A stretch of 64,000 bases of DNA from Amorphochlora amoebiformis. Taxonomy: Eukaryota > Cercozoa > Chlorarachniophyceae. A model generated the notes under the pieces. The model was given only the letters and a program-made list of their open reading frames with translations. It made no database searches and was not told the origin of the DNA. Below are positions 1-59,635 of the stretch, piece after piece. The stretch's first letter is position 1, and every line of letters begins with the position of its first letter. Position numbers and translations under genes: made by a program. The stretch spans positions 151,155-215,154 of the forward strand of contig BAAHQB010000299.1 of the NCBI GenBank assembly GCA_054601695.1. The letters run 5' to 3'.

Positions 1-64
1 TTACGATTTAGATTTGTACGCTCCCAGAATTATCTGAAAGTTGGATACATATCGCTGGTATTAC

Positions 65-835
65 CTCAGGACCACCCCAGCGGTGTTCGCCACAAGAATT
101 GCATAGTCTTGGTCTAGCAATCCGTAGATTGCCCAAGCCTAGAGAGGGAGAGGTTGGGAGAGAGAATGAAAGAGTGAAAGAGAGGTAAGGAGCGGAAGAC
201 GCCGAAAATTAAACGGATGGCCTTGTTGGAGAGAAAGGGAGCGGCAAAAGCGAGAGGGAGAGCACAAGAGGACAGGAAAGAGAGAGAACAACTCCGAAAA
301 AAGGAGGGGAATAATGGTAGTAGGGCAGGATTAGGTTGGGTCGATGGCTACCGAAGCGCAAACGAGCATAGAGGTGAAGTTGAAGAGGGGAACAAGGAGT
401 TTTGGGTTGTTGTTGAGGACTGCATAGATAACGCCAAGGGATGGAGATAGAAAGACGAGCTGAACGTAAGATTTTATGAATATACCCTTTGATACTTGTG
501 TCACAGCATCATTGAAATACAGATATCACCAATTTGCGTAAAATTATGTAAATACATCAAACGCTTAAAAGTACCTGAGCAACAAGTGCGGGTAAAATAC
601 TCATACCAACCGTCACCAGCGATCTCTCCACCATAACCTGAGCGTCTACTCCTGTAGGCCTTGGCGGTTCACTGTGTTTTCGGGCTTCGGTGACATCACT
701 AGAAATTTGCTCCCTGGGATAATAACCAAGCGAGTTTTCACGTACTTCTGGGGAGAGGGCCTTTACATCCTCTGTCCCCCTCCTACTAAAGGCACATGGG
801 GCGGCGATAGAGAAGAGGATGAGCAGGGACTGCAT
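65..835 (-). CDS. SWEET (MtN3/saliva) sugar transporter, partial at left edge
   Basis: SWEET proteins are membrane uniporters for mono- and disaccharides, built from two MtN3 repeats. Three exons on the minus strand join in phase: 835-575 (ATG, 87 codons, ending LVAQ before GTACTT), 459-352 (36 codons) and 138-65 (24 codons plus 2 nt). Seen: SPSLGVIYAVL, then VPLFNFTSMLVCAS, then AWAIYGLLDQDYAI followed by NTAGVVL. This matches the family order SP...P...W-x-x-YG-x-x-x-x-D-x-x-I-x-x-x-N-x-x-G. About 70 residues precede the first membrane helix and start MQSLLILFSIAAP, which may be a leader; that is longer than usual. The remainder should lie left of the window. A fragment on the minus strand at 33-1 would read IILGAYKSKS and stop, but it does not join exon 3 in phase, so I did not include it. 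The gene is divergent from the receptor gene at 1159. Confidence 0.75.
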
Positions 836-1158
836 TTGGGGGGAAGGGAACGCGAGGGATTTAGCGCCAGCCGATTTTGAAATTTATTCCGATTTAATTT
901 CTTCTTTCGCTTTTTTGTGCGTGCCGACAAAATCTACACCACGTGCCGAGGCAAACCGCACAGGAGTAGAACGCGTTCTCTCCCCCCCCCCGCGGTGGTT
1001 TGTTAAACCATACATGCTACCTCCCTTTCCTTCTAGGTTATAAGCCTATTCTTTTTGTTCCGTCTCACCGGGAATCTCAACTTTTCGTGTTCAATTTCGG
1101 CGCAGAGAAAGCAAGTTGCTAATTTTGGAACGGTATTCTTTCGGGCAGGAAGGCGTAC
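836..1158. promoter_or_regulatory. Divergent intergenic region between SWEET and receptor genes
   Basis: A 323-bp stretch between the two start codons, free of (TA)n and containing a C-run near 984-992. It must hold the 5' leaders and promoters of both genes if the start codons are right. I see no unambiguous promoter motif. Confidence 0.4.
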
Positions 1159-48561
<47,403 letters not shown>

Positions 48562-48951
48562 ATGGCTTCTGGCCGAAAGAAAAGGCGCGGATATGCAATA
48601 ATTGAAAACGTGGGGGAAGGGACGTTTGGACAGGTGTATCGTGCAAGGGACGAAAAGACAGGAGAGGTTTCATTCTTTCGCACTTTTTGACCTAAAAGTG
48701 GCGGAGGAGAAACTATCCGGAATTGAGTCGGTTTGATGTGATGTTTTCAGGTCGTGGCTCTGAAACGTGTACGGATTGGAAATATACAGAATGGGATATC
48801 ACTCAGCTTATTTCGCGAAATAAAAGCTTTACAACATGTAAGCAATAGATATGTAATGCACAGGTTTTCATGCAATTTTTTCACCATTGCATGAGTTTGG
48901 ATGTTTCTGTGGGGGAAGTGTTGGGAAGCCGTTCATACATCCTATACACAC

Positions 48952-48985
<34 letters not shown>

Positions 48986-49245
48986 AATACATGCGAAGTA
49001 TTAGATATTTATTTATTCATTTTGAATATTTCTCCAGATCAAGAGCCTTCATGTGATCAAGCTTCATAAATACTTTGCTCAGGTTAAAAACTATACTGAC
49101 CTAACATTACCCAGATTGACATATTAAAAATCAAGGGAAGTTCAGTAGTGTTGGTCTTGGAGTACATGTCGACAGACTTACGGCACATCATGCAGAGGTC
49201 GATACCGATGAATTTCATATGTACATGTATTTATGCATACAAACC

Positions 49246-49284
<39 letters not shown>

Positions 49285-49303
49285 GCATTTATATTTTTTT
49301 CAC

Positions 49304-49334
<31 letters not shown>

Positions 49335-49350
49335 ATATACATATATAAAT

Positions 49351-49384
<34 letters not shown>

Positions 49385-49767
49385 ATATATATATATATAT
49401 TGTACACATGATCAGTATGCAAGAAAAAGGCCATTGTTTTGCCGACTTGCAGATTAAAAGCCTTCTTCACATGACCCTAAAAGGAATTCACGCCGTCCAT
49501 CAGGTTGCCTACCAACTCTTACCCTAAACTTGAATCCTACCCTAAATTGACTCTTACTCCAACCTAACCATAAGATGAGGCTCCTGCACAGGGATATTAA
49601 GCCCTCTAATCTTCTGTTGGCTCAGAATGGTAGATAACTAAGGATAACATTAGGGTTAAAACTTGCCTTAGGCTTTGGATGTACACAATTATGTGCATAT
49701 ATGTGTATGTATGTAAATATATATATGTGTCTGTGTGTGTGTATACATATATACAGTACATAAATAT

Positions 49768-49816
<49 letters not shown>

Positions 49817-49855
49817 TGTACACATATGTAAATATGTATACATACTTATATGTAG

Positions 49856-49888
<33 letters not shown>

Positions 49889-50137
49889 CATATATATGTA
49901 ACTATATATTTATCTATTTAGGTCTCCTAAAGCTAGCTGACTTTGGACTTGCTCGTATCCTCGATGGGAAGGTTGATTTGGATTGCTAGGGTGAAGATCA
50001 GGGTCAAATGTTAGGCTTAGGATTAGGGCTTGTCTTCGTCCAGGTTTAAACAGGGATTGAATAAATGTTTGAATTAAAGCTAGAAAACGAAAATTGTTCC
50101 ATATTTCTATATTTATATGTATGCATACATGTATATA

Positions 50138-50180
<43 letters not shown>

Positions 50181-50311
50181 GTAGAACACATTGTATTATG
50201 CACATGTAATATATATATATATATTTATATATATATATATATATATACATATATGTATATATCTATATATATATATTTATATATATGTATATAATATTCT
50301 CTCCCTCTATA

Positions 50312-50348
<37 letters not shown>

Positions 50349-51440
50349 TATTTTGATATATCTATGTATATGTATGTATGTAAATGTATATATGTGTATG
50401 TACATAAATATATATATTTTCCAATACAGGGAGACTATACACACGAGGTAGCCACCCGTTGGTACCGGTGAGTATCAAATTTGTGACATAAGAAGAAAAA
50501 ATAGTATATACATATACACATCATGTATATTTATATTTATAAACATATAATATATACATATAATCTATACTATATATATATGTGTATATATATATTACAT
50601 TATACTTAAAAAATTCTTATGCAAATAAGTTATATTTTATACCCTACCCAACCTATTTCTCTACCCGTATAAGTCCTTTATCCTTCCTCATCCTAAGCCT
50701 AAATGTGTGTCCCACATAACCTGATCAAAACTCCACCCTTCCGCAGGAATTAAGCAAGTATAATATTCAAACCTAACCCTAACCCGACCTCTAACCCGCT
50801 GGCATACATCCCAGCGCACCGGAGCTGCTATTTGGGTCACGGTCATACGGCCGTGGGGTCGACATATGGGCCCTGGTACCTCTCTACAAACATCAAGATT
50901 TCAATTTTGCCCTAACCATATGTTTTAGGGTTGCGTTTTCGGAGAGTTGATGAATCACATGCCTCTATTTCCGGTGAACAGACCCAATTTTGCCTAAGTA
51001 GATTTTAGATGAATCCAATATCCTTCAAAATGCCTCACATTTCATAATATTTTGTATACACATATACACATACACATATGCGCATATGTCTAAAATGTAC
51101 TTATAAATATACATACGTACACTTATACATACATACACATGGGCATTACATGCATACATGCATGCATTGTGCAGTGATATTATGTGGTATTTAGATGTAG
51201 TGTTGTAATATGTGTATATGTATGAATGAGTATAAACTGTAATTGCATATATATTATATATATATATATATATAGCATATTATACGTATATATATATATA
51301 TATATATATATTAATATATATATATATATATACATAAAAAACTATATATATATATATATATATACAGTACATATACATACATATATGCATATATATACAC
51401 ATGTATGTATATACGCATATATGTAGATATAACTATTTGT

Positions 51441-51487
<47 letters not shown>

Positions 51488-51691
51488 ATACAACTATATG
51501 TATACACATATGTATGTGCATGCCCACACTCAGGGCCAGAATGACATCGATCAGCTGTCGACCATATTCTCCTGTGCGCCGTCAAGAACTCTCACTAATA
51601 TATAACTAGCCTAAGACCAAACCCTTACCTCAACTCTGACCACAGGCCAAACACTTTCTCTCACACACACATATATATATATACACATATA

Positions 51692-51729
<38 letters not shown>

Positions 51730-52239
51730 AGTTTAGTTATGCAATAGGAATTACTAAAAGTGCTCTTATCCACGCACGTGAATCAGAACATCCATCCAAA
51801 TCTAACCCTTGAAATTCATACAGGTCTGGGAACCCCCTCAACGAATGACTGGCCGTCAATTAAGGATCTTCCCGACTACGCTAAGGTATTTCTGTCTGGA
51901 GTACCTTCGAATTCATCGAAGGTACAACGCCTTTGTTAATATCCAGATATCCTTCCCGGAGATGAAGAGAAAACCTTTGGAGGAGGTTGTGCCGAGGGGT
52001 ACTAAGGCGGCGCTGCGGTTGCTGGATCAGTTGCTCGGTGAGTTTTCATATGGAAATGGATTTATACATGTATCTGACAAATGTACATACATATGTATAT
52101 ATATATATATACATATATATATATGTTTATATATATATATATATATCTTTATATATTTATCTAAATACGTATTTTTTTTGCATATATACATACATACATA
52201 CATATACGTGTGTGATATACATACCTACATGTATATATG

Positions 52240-52312
<73 letters not shown>

Positions 52313-52434
52313 GTATACACATATATAAATATACAAATATAGAAATGTGCAATATGTAATGTACATATTACCTACAATAATATACTTACATATCATATAT
52401 ATGTACATGTATATATATATATATACATATTTAT

Positions 52435-52488
<54 letters not shown>

Positions 52489-52569
52489 GGTATAAATATT
52501 ATATATGTAAATGTAAATATGTATAAATGTACATATGGATACACACATATATATATATGTGTGTGTGTA

Positions 52570-52606
<37 letters not shown>

Positions 52607-52665
52607 ACATATATATATATATATGTATACAACATAAATATATATGATACGTTCATTTACGTATG

Positions 52666-52706
<41 letters not shown>

Positions 52707-52937
52707 ACATGAAAATGTATGATACGTACACTCATATCATACGTACATATTTTTCTATAGTCGTGTATTAGTGTTATATATATATATATATATAGACATA
52801 TGATATATATACAGTAAATATGTATGATACGTATATTCATTTACATATGTACATATTTTTCTATCGTCGTCAACACTAGTAGATGTAATATATACATATA
52901 TACGTATATATATATATATATATATATAATGAAAATA

Positions 52938-52982
<45 letters not shown>

Positions 52983-53122
52983 CATGCGTAAATTTACCAC
53001 AGTTACATAAAAATATACACTATGTATATCCATTTCCATAGGAATATATTTCTCTCATTGAAAATATTTTCCGGCAGTTATATTTATGTATGTATAATAA
53101 ATATATATTTGCATATATATAT

Positions 53123-53153
<31 letters not shown>

Positions 53154-53231
53154 CCATTTACATAGAAATATATTTTTCTCTCATTCTATATATTTTCTGG
53201 CAATTATATTTATGTATGTATAGTAAATATA

Positions 53232-53277
<46 letters not shown>

Positions 53278-53304
53278 ATATATGATTGAAACATACATAT
53301 CTAC

Positions 53305-53343
<39 letters not shown>

Positions 53344-54186
53344 TCTTCACTAATTATATATATATATATATGTACATACATATACATATACATATAAAAG
53401 GTTATATTTATTCATGGATATAATAACATAATAATATTACTACGTGTCCCTACATCAGCATACAATCCCTCGAAACGTTCCAGTGCCCTCGCCGCTCTGG
53501 ATGATAGTTACTTCGAAGCACCACCTCCAAACCGCATGTCATCCAAGCCTTCTATCTTTCTCTCTATCTATCTCTTAGACTGTCTCCCTCCTCTCGATCT
53601 GCCTTGACATGATATCCCTTTGTTCCCCTCCCCTGTGTCTCTCCTGCTCTCTCTCCCTCCTCTCCATCTGCTCTGATATTATATCCCTCTGTTCCTCTCC
53701 TTTGTGTCTCTTTCTACCCTGTATCTCTCTTTCTAATTCATTCTCTCTCTCTCTTCGCTTTCTCTCTTCACTCTCTTCCTATTCACGCCCTCTCTCTCTG
53801 CCGTTCTCTCGCCCTCCCTCTCATCGCTACCCCTCCCTTCCTCCTGTATACATTTCTCTCCCCCTCTCTCTCCCTTTCTCTCCTTCTCTAGCCCACTCTC
53901 GAAGTTTCCCGAGTTTTCCGAACTCTCCAGCTCTCTATTATAGAGGCAATAACAGGTCACTGGAGTGTTTGGTTGAAGAAACCGTAGCCGCCGTGGAGGA
54001 GAAGAGGAAAGGCGGACGAGGTTATGATATTTTTGTGGAAGTGATGAATACACTTGTTCTTCACTTCGTACGTTTCTAAATCTATTTATATGGTAATTCG
54101 TATTTAAAATTGCGGAAGTTCTTTTGCAACTTATTGATCCCCTTTCATAATCATTCTTGATACATTGATTGAATACACATACATGT

Positions 54187-54227
<41 letters not shown>

Positions 54228-54559
54228 ATAAATTACATTTATTAAGCGTGTGTGTGTGTGCGTGTGCGTGTGAGCATTTACATTAATCTCCAGAATCATA
54301 GAGAAAGTACTGAGCAAAGAACTTCCTAGTGCATTTTACGTTTAATTTCCAGACTCATGGAGAAAGGAGAGAGAGAGAACAGAAATTCCTAATACTCTAT
54401 ATGGAGAAAGGAAAAGGAGAGAACAGAAATTCCTAAAACTCTATATGTAGTACATACTTACATACGCCTATGTATGTATTAATGTGTATGTTTATATGTA
54501 TGTGTATACATATCTATTTTTTTTTAACAATATATCTATATGTATATATATATATATTG

Positions 54560-54596
<37 letters not shown>

Positions 54597-54632
54597 TGTC
54601 TCTCTAAATACAAATTTACATACACACATATC

Positions 54633-54675
<43 letters not shown>

Positions 54676-54677
54676 GC

Positions 54678-54708
<31 letters not shown>

Positions 54709-54870
54709 CATATATATTACATACTTTTTTATTTAATTATTCGTTTGTAGTATATTTCACAAAAATTGTGCATGTGTATGATTTTTAACTTCATATGTAT
54801 GTACATATATGCAATTTGCATATATTCTGTAATACAATGATGTGTATATATTAACCTATAAATATTTTTG

Positions 54871-54918
<48 letters not shown>

Positions 54919-54923
54919 TATAT

Positions 54924-54956
<33 letters not shown>

Positions 54957-54975
54957 AAAAAAATATATATATTTA

Positions 54976-55040
<65 letters not shown>

Positions 55041-55130
55041 TTTTACATTTATACGATGATATCTGTAGGAGAGCCTCAGTATGATATCGACGCGCCCTTC
55101 CAGATTGGGGAAAATGTATACAAACTATGA
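48562..55130 (+). CDS. CDK20: Cyclin-dependent kinase 20 (CCRK-type)
   Basis: A CMGC serine/threonine kinase; known relatives act in cilium assembly and cell-cycle control. Sixteen exons: 48562-48666, 48751-48837, 49038-49082, 49136-49220, 49430-49503, 49575-49629, 49922-49971, 50430-50467, 50815-50875, 50929-50973, 51534-51573, 51824-51885, 51947-52037, 53459-53537, 53956-54020, 55069-55130. Sum 1044 nt, 347 residues, close to the family length. Seen: glycine loop [15 protein letters not shown] lysine, FREIKALQ helix, hinge [28 protein letters not shown]-loop [65 protein letters not shown] and [13 protein letters not shown]. The VATRWYRAPE loop, the LPDY segment and the PLEEV segment place it with CDK20 rather than CDK7 or CDK2. 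The exon 4 to 5 join is unsure: the better-conserved start at 49453 is out of phase. Exon 15 could also begin at 53944. Confidence 0.9.
52038..53458. repeat. Largest CDK20 intron: AT repeats with a duplicated 85-bp unit
   Basis: (TA)n and (TG)n with related units at 53033-53115 and 53152-53235, each containing ATATATTT, CTCTCATT and TTATATTTATGTATGTATA in the same order. Degenerate ATGATACGT...CATTTAC units recur at 52650, 52728 and 52827. Confidence 0.8.
53538..55068. repeat. CDK20 3' introns: pyrimidine tract then (TA)n
   Basis: 53550-53895 is CT-rich on the plus strand and ends near the acceptor of exon 15. 54021-55068 holds (TA)n, (GT)n at 54247-54274 and a GAGAAAGGA-type direct repeat at 54359-54440. 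Confidence 0.8.
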
Positions 55131-56191
55131 GGGAATTTGAAAATGGCAGTGAGTCAATTCATAACCTTGAAAGTAAATGCGCGACTCGATCGGGTATTTG
55201 ATGAGATCGTGTTAAATTAACTTCACGTAAAATTAATCATTTGATACACAGCGGTGCAATCCTGTAAAAATTTAAACTCGTTATTACTGCCCACATACTA
55301 AGTTCAACGTAAACTAGATTCAATAATATGACTATCGTTGGAATAAAACAAAGGTTGAGTACCAATGAGTGCTATGCATGCTATTGCATCTAGTCTAGCT
55401 AGTGCATCTAGTGCATGTATCTAGTGTATGACATTATCGTACACGTGAACGAGTATATGTCGTACGTGCAATAGCATGCATAGCACTCATTAGTACTCAA
55501 CCTTTGTTTTATTCCAACGCACCCCCTACTAGCCTACGACGCATACCTTCGAAACAAATGAGAAATTACAGAGGTCTAGCTAGAGGTAATAAAAGGAGAG
55601 AAAATAGCGAAACATGATGGGAAAACATCTGCTACTACTAGACTAGAGTAATCACTTGGACTGACCCGACAGATATCTAGATATCTAGACCTAGTATAAC
55701 CGATATATTGTAATGATGTAGCGGGAAATCAGGGATAACTTCGGATCATGATTCCAAGAATTTTCCGGATATATAGAAATTACCAATGATATGAATCTAG
55801 TGTATACATTAAACATTAAGCAATAGAATACTGGTATATTTCTAGTATTTGTATAATATTATGGTAGTAAACTCATATGTACATGTTACATGTATATGAA
55901 GTTATTGATCGGTAATTCGGTATACTGTTAAATGTTAATTTTTTAAAATCTGCCTAAGTTTCTTTACGGATTGAGTTACAGACTAAAGACTAGGTTGACT
56001 TCAGAGGAACGATGTGCACGTCATCGCTGATCTGTGCAGTGGCTTTGAAGATGACTGTTTAGGACAGCTCTAATGTGTTCCTTGAAGCTGGGACTGATAT
56101 GGACTCCATCTGGATTTGCGAATTGTCAAGTACGACACTTGTCGGAAGAGTTACTTTATCGACGTATCAAGTACGACAACAGTGGATGGAG
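55131..56191. other. Convergent intergenic region between CDK20 and F-box genes
   Basis: Unique, non-repetitive DNA that should hold both 3' UTRs. It contains the foldback at 55336-55519 and a 16-bp perfect palindrome, AGATATCTAGATATCT, at 55671-55686. I see no coding sequence. Confidence 0.6.
55336..55519. repeat. 184-bp foldback element (MITE-like or hairpin)
   Basis: Left arm 55336-55388 and right arm 55467-55519 are reverse complements over 53 bp with one mismatch. Both contain GGAATAAAACAAAGGTTGAG and GAGTGCTATGCATGCTATTG (right arm on the opposite strand). The 78-bp loop carries CTAGTGCATCTAGTGCAT repeats. There is no clear target-site duplication outside the arms. It lies between the convergent CDK20 and F-box genes. 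Confidence 0.9.
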
Positions 56192-57100
56192 CTAATCGTT
56201 ATTCAGGACCCTAGCGGCGGACGCCCGCTCCGTGCCAGCCGTCAGAGTCTGGAACCTCTGAGTCTGGCTTCCATCCCGCTCGCAGATCATAAACCGGTCC
56301 TCCGACCACAGCCCGCTGGGAGCATCGTTGGGTGGAATGTCAATGAGACTGGTAGAGTTGTCAAAGTCTCCTGATATCCTTTTGTTCTTTGCTTTGCGCC
56401 CTTCCTGATCGATGACGTGTGGTATATCTTCCCGCCCTTTTGCCCTCCGCGATGGCGAACCAGATACCTTCAACTGTCGAGGAGAAGTCTTGTGACGTTT
56501 GGGACGATGCATGCGCAACTTGGAAAATTTCAGGGCACTCATACGTGGGTGGTGTTCCAACATAAAGCTTCTTGCCCTTGACCGTTTCCGTCTCGCCGTC
56601 GGTGTTGGCTTTGGGGGTGATAGTGGCGGACTTATGGACGCCTGGAGCTTGAAATAGTCGTAGTGGTCTATAATAGTGACGAATTGTGTGGAGGGCCAGC
56701 ACCGGAGGCAGAGGGTCTTCCATATCAGCGGGGAACGTGCCGCTGCACAGAAAGATTTGGAGACTAGGAGGACTTTGGACAGATCTCGCGGCGAAAGGAG
56801 CGAGAATATATCCTTCAAAATGTTGTTATCGGAGAGAACAGTATGATTAGGTCCCACAGCAGCTTTTGATAAGGTTTTGGGGGGCTGCATGACGACTTCC
56901 TGGGACGGAAGAAGCGCCAAGCCCGGCATGCCGAGATTGCGCGGGAAATGCGGCCGTCTAGTGGGCGCCAGCTTCGTGAAATAATACAGTCGGGGTCGGA
57001 CTTGGGCGAAATCTCCAAGACTTATTAAGCATTGAACTGAAATTTGCTCTTCAAAAAATGGAGTTTTGTCGATTTTGGCTAAATTCAGCCTTAAGACCAC
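56192..57100 (-). CDS. F-box protein
   Basis: F-box proteins recruit substrates to SCF ubiquitin ligases by binding Skp1. This is an uninterrupted 302-codon frame on the minus strand, unusual here because every other gene is cut by introns. The F-box lies at about residues 88-136: VLSDNNILKDIFSLLSPRDL, then VLLVSKSFCAAARS, then PLIWKTLCLRCWP, which gives the L..I...L...DL....V.K.....S..LWK spacing. The C-terminal half is basic and low-complexity, with PPLSPPKPTPTARRKRSRAR and other Lys/Arg/Ser clusters. No LRR, WD40 or Kelch repeat is visible, so the substrate is unknown. The start could instead be Met71 (MQPPKTLSKAA). Nothing proves the last codons are not followed by an intron. Confidence 0.75.
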   Translation of the reverse strand: MVLRLNLAKIDKTPFFEEQISVQCLISLGDFAQVRPRLYYFTKLAPTRRPHFPRNLGMPGLALLPSQEVVMQPPKTLSKAAVGPNHTVLSDNNILKDIFSLLSPRDLSKVLLVSKSFCAAARSPLIWKTLCLRCWPSTQFVTIIDHYDYFKLQASISPPLSPPKPTPTARRKRSRARSFMLEHHPRMSALKFSKLRMHRPKRHKTSPRQLKVSGSPSRRAKGREDIPHVIDQEGRKAKNKRISGDFDNSTSLIDIPPNDAPSGLWSEDRFMICERDGSQTQRFQTLTAGTERASAARVLNND

Positions 57101-57485
57101 AAAATACCAGATACATTGAAGTCTTAATAATACAGCGGTCCGATCATTTGAGAAAATTTCCGTGATTTCACTACCCTCTTCTTGTCACCTCTGGATTCCG
57201 TGCAACCCTTTCGGCAAATCACAAGCAGAGCAACAACCCCCCATATGACAGTGTTGGGTTCAACAACCCCCCTTCCCGCCTTCCAATCGGACTTCTCCGG
57301 TCGTCCGCAGATCTGCATAATCCATCGAGAAGACAGCTAAGGTGTTGAAAGATGTAACATGGCAGAAAATTCGTTGATTCTCACATGGCGCAACTTTATT
57401 TGTGTGCTTCGGACGGTTGTGGTATGGCGGCGGGCGTGGATCTGATCGTGTGGATTGCTGGATTCGATCTCAACAGACTTCCGAA
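57101..57485. promoter_or_regulatory. Bidirectional promoter region with heat-shock-element-like site
   Basis: This 385-bp region separates the F-box gene (minus) from the small heat-shock gene (plus). At 57365-57372 there is GAAAATTC, an inverted pair of GAA units with a 2-nt gap as in heat-shock elements, about 113 bp before the heat-shock ATG. A looser GAAAATTTC lies at 57152-57160. The sites are seen directly; their function is inferred from the neighbouring gene. Confidence 0.45.
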
Positions 57486-58119
57486 ATGCCGAGCACTAAA
57501 GAGAACAAGGAGGAGAAGAAGGTCGCCAAGACTTCGACCCCGAAGGTGTTTAAAGTGTAATTCCCATGAATGTGTTTGATGTGGATGCGTGTGTAGGACT
57601 GGATTTCCAAATTTTTGGAGGCCCCGTGGAGCGACTGGCATCCCTCCATGCAGGTTGCAGAGACCGAGAAGGTGAACGATTTTCGATGAAGTCTTCAATC
57701 GTTGGGTTAACTTGTACTGGCTTGTGCACAGGATTGTACCTACACTCTTGACGTTGGAGAGATGAAGAAGGAAGATCTCAACATTTCGTTCAAGGACGGT
57801 ACTGCTATTAGAATGTATGCACTTACATTCTCTTATAATCAATTTACACCAAACAGGTATGATTACCGTCCGAGGCTTTCACGAGGTGACATTGAAACCC
57901 AAAAACACACATTATTTTATCCATTGAAAAATAAAAGGAGTTAACTCGCAACACAAATAGTCACGTCGTACAGTGCATGCGTTACATGTACGCACACCTT
58001 TAGGAGTATACATATATTACATATATATATATATATATATATATTGTATATATATAATATATGTATAATGTAAATGTATAATGCTAATATAATATATAAT
58101 ATATATATATATACATATT

Positions 58120-58151
<32 letters not shown>

Positions 58152-58179
58152 TAAGATATATTATATATATAATACATAA

Positions 58180-58213
<34 letters not shown>

Positions 58214-58227
58214 TATTTTTATTATAG

Positions 58228-58262
<35 letters not shown>

Positions 58263-58278
58263 ATATACACACATATAT

Positions 58279-58313
<35 letters not shown>

Positions 58314-58746
58314 ATACATACATATACATACATATATTATACATATACACATATATATAATATATATATATTTATATATATATTTATATATATATATATA
58401 TATGTATATACATATATATATACATATATATATATATATACGCGCAAATATTTGCATTTATTCGAAAATAAATTATATGTACAGAGAAGTTGAAACTCCC
58501 ATTCACCCCTCTTGATACCAGGAGAAAACCGAGAATTCCCACAGTAGTAGGAGCTTTCAGCGCTCATTCACAGTTCCTTCTAACATCGACACCACCAAGG
58601 TACAAACCTCACGAACCTTTCACTATGAATCAAAATACAATTCACGTATCCATCTTTGGCTCTTTTGCATCCGTCACCTTTTACCATGTGCATATTTCAT
58701 AACTCAAATTCTCTTCCATATAATGCATGTATGAAATCTACATTTG

Positions 58747-58779
<33 letters not shown>

Positions 58780-58808
58780 GTACATATATATATATATATA
58801 TAAGTACG

Positions 58809-58841
<33 letters not shown>

Positions 58842-59596
58842 AGACGTGCTCCTTCTATGGAAACTTCCCTTCCCATTCATATATACAAAATATAAACGCG
58901 GGCGTGTGCCTTCTTCCCTCCCTATAGAAACTTTCCCTTCCCATTCCTAACCCTAACCCTGACCCTAGCCCTAATCCAAACCATCTAATCCCCCGTAACC
59001 TGTAATCCCTACCCAAACTCTTTGTTAACTATGCCCTAACGTTTTACCCTAATCCTGAACCTGGCCATATCTCTAGCGCTAACCTATAAACCTACTCACT
59101 CTGGCCCTAAACCTGAGAACCTAATCCCAAGTCTATCCCAAGCCTAACCCTACCCTACCCTACCCGCTAAGTGGAGAAGTAAGCTACGACACCATTTCTC
59201 ATATATACTATATACTTCATACGATTTAACTTATACACACCTTTAAAAAATATACTGTCTGCATGTGTAGCATATTTAAATATATATATATATATATATA
59301 TTAATATATAATATAATATAATATTAATAAATATGCATATTATGTTATACAGAATATATATATATATTTATATATAATATATATATATATATATATTATA
59401 TATCATATAAATATGCATATTATGTAATATATATATATACATATGTAACATATGTATACACATATATATATATATGTAAATAAAAATACAGTTACATGTA
59501 TATTTTATGTGTTTCATATTCCATATGTCTGTGTAAATTACGTGTAATGCTGTACAAAAATATGTATTACATATTTATATTATATATATTATATAC

Positions 59597-59635
<39 letters not shown>

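Noticed and set aside
53892-53943. Alternative last exon of CDK20 ending in TAG
   Set aside because: It keeps phase, but using the acceptor at 53955 gives a longer acidic-basic helix that joins in phase to a further exon with its own stop at 55128, and the total length then matches the family.
56075-56374. 99-codon plus-strand frame
   Set aside because: Antisense to the F-box coding region, which has a recognisable domain on the other strand.
57396-57842. 148-codon minus-strand frame
   Set aside because: It overlaps four heat-shock protein exons on the plus strand that give a complete alpha-crystallin domain.
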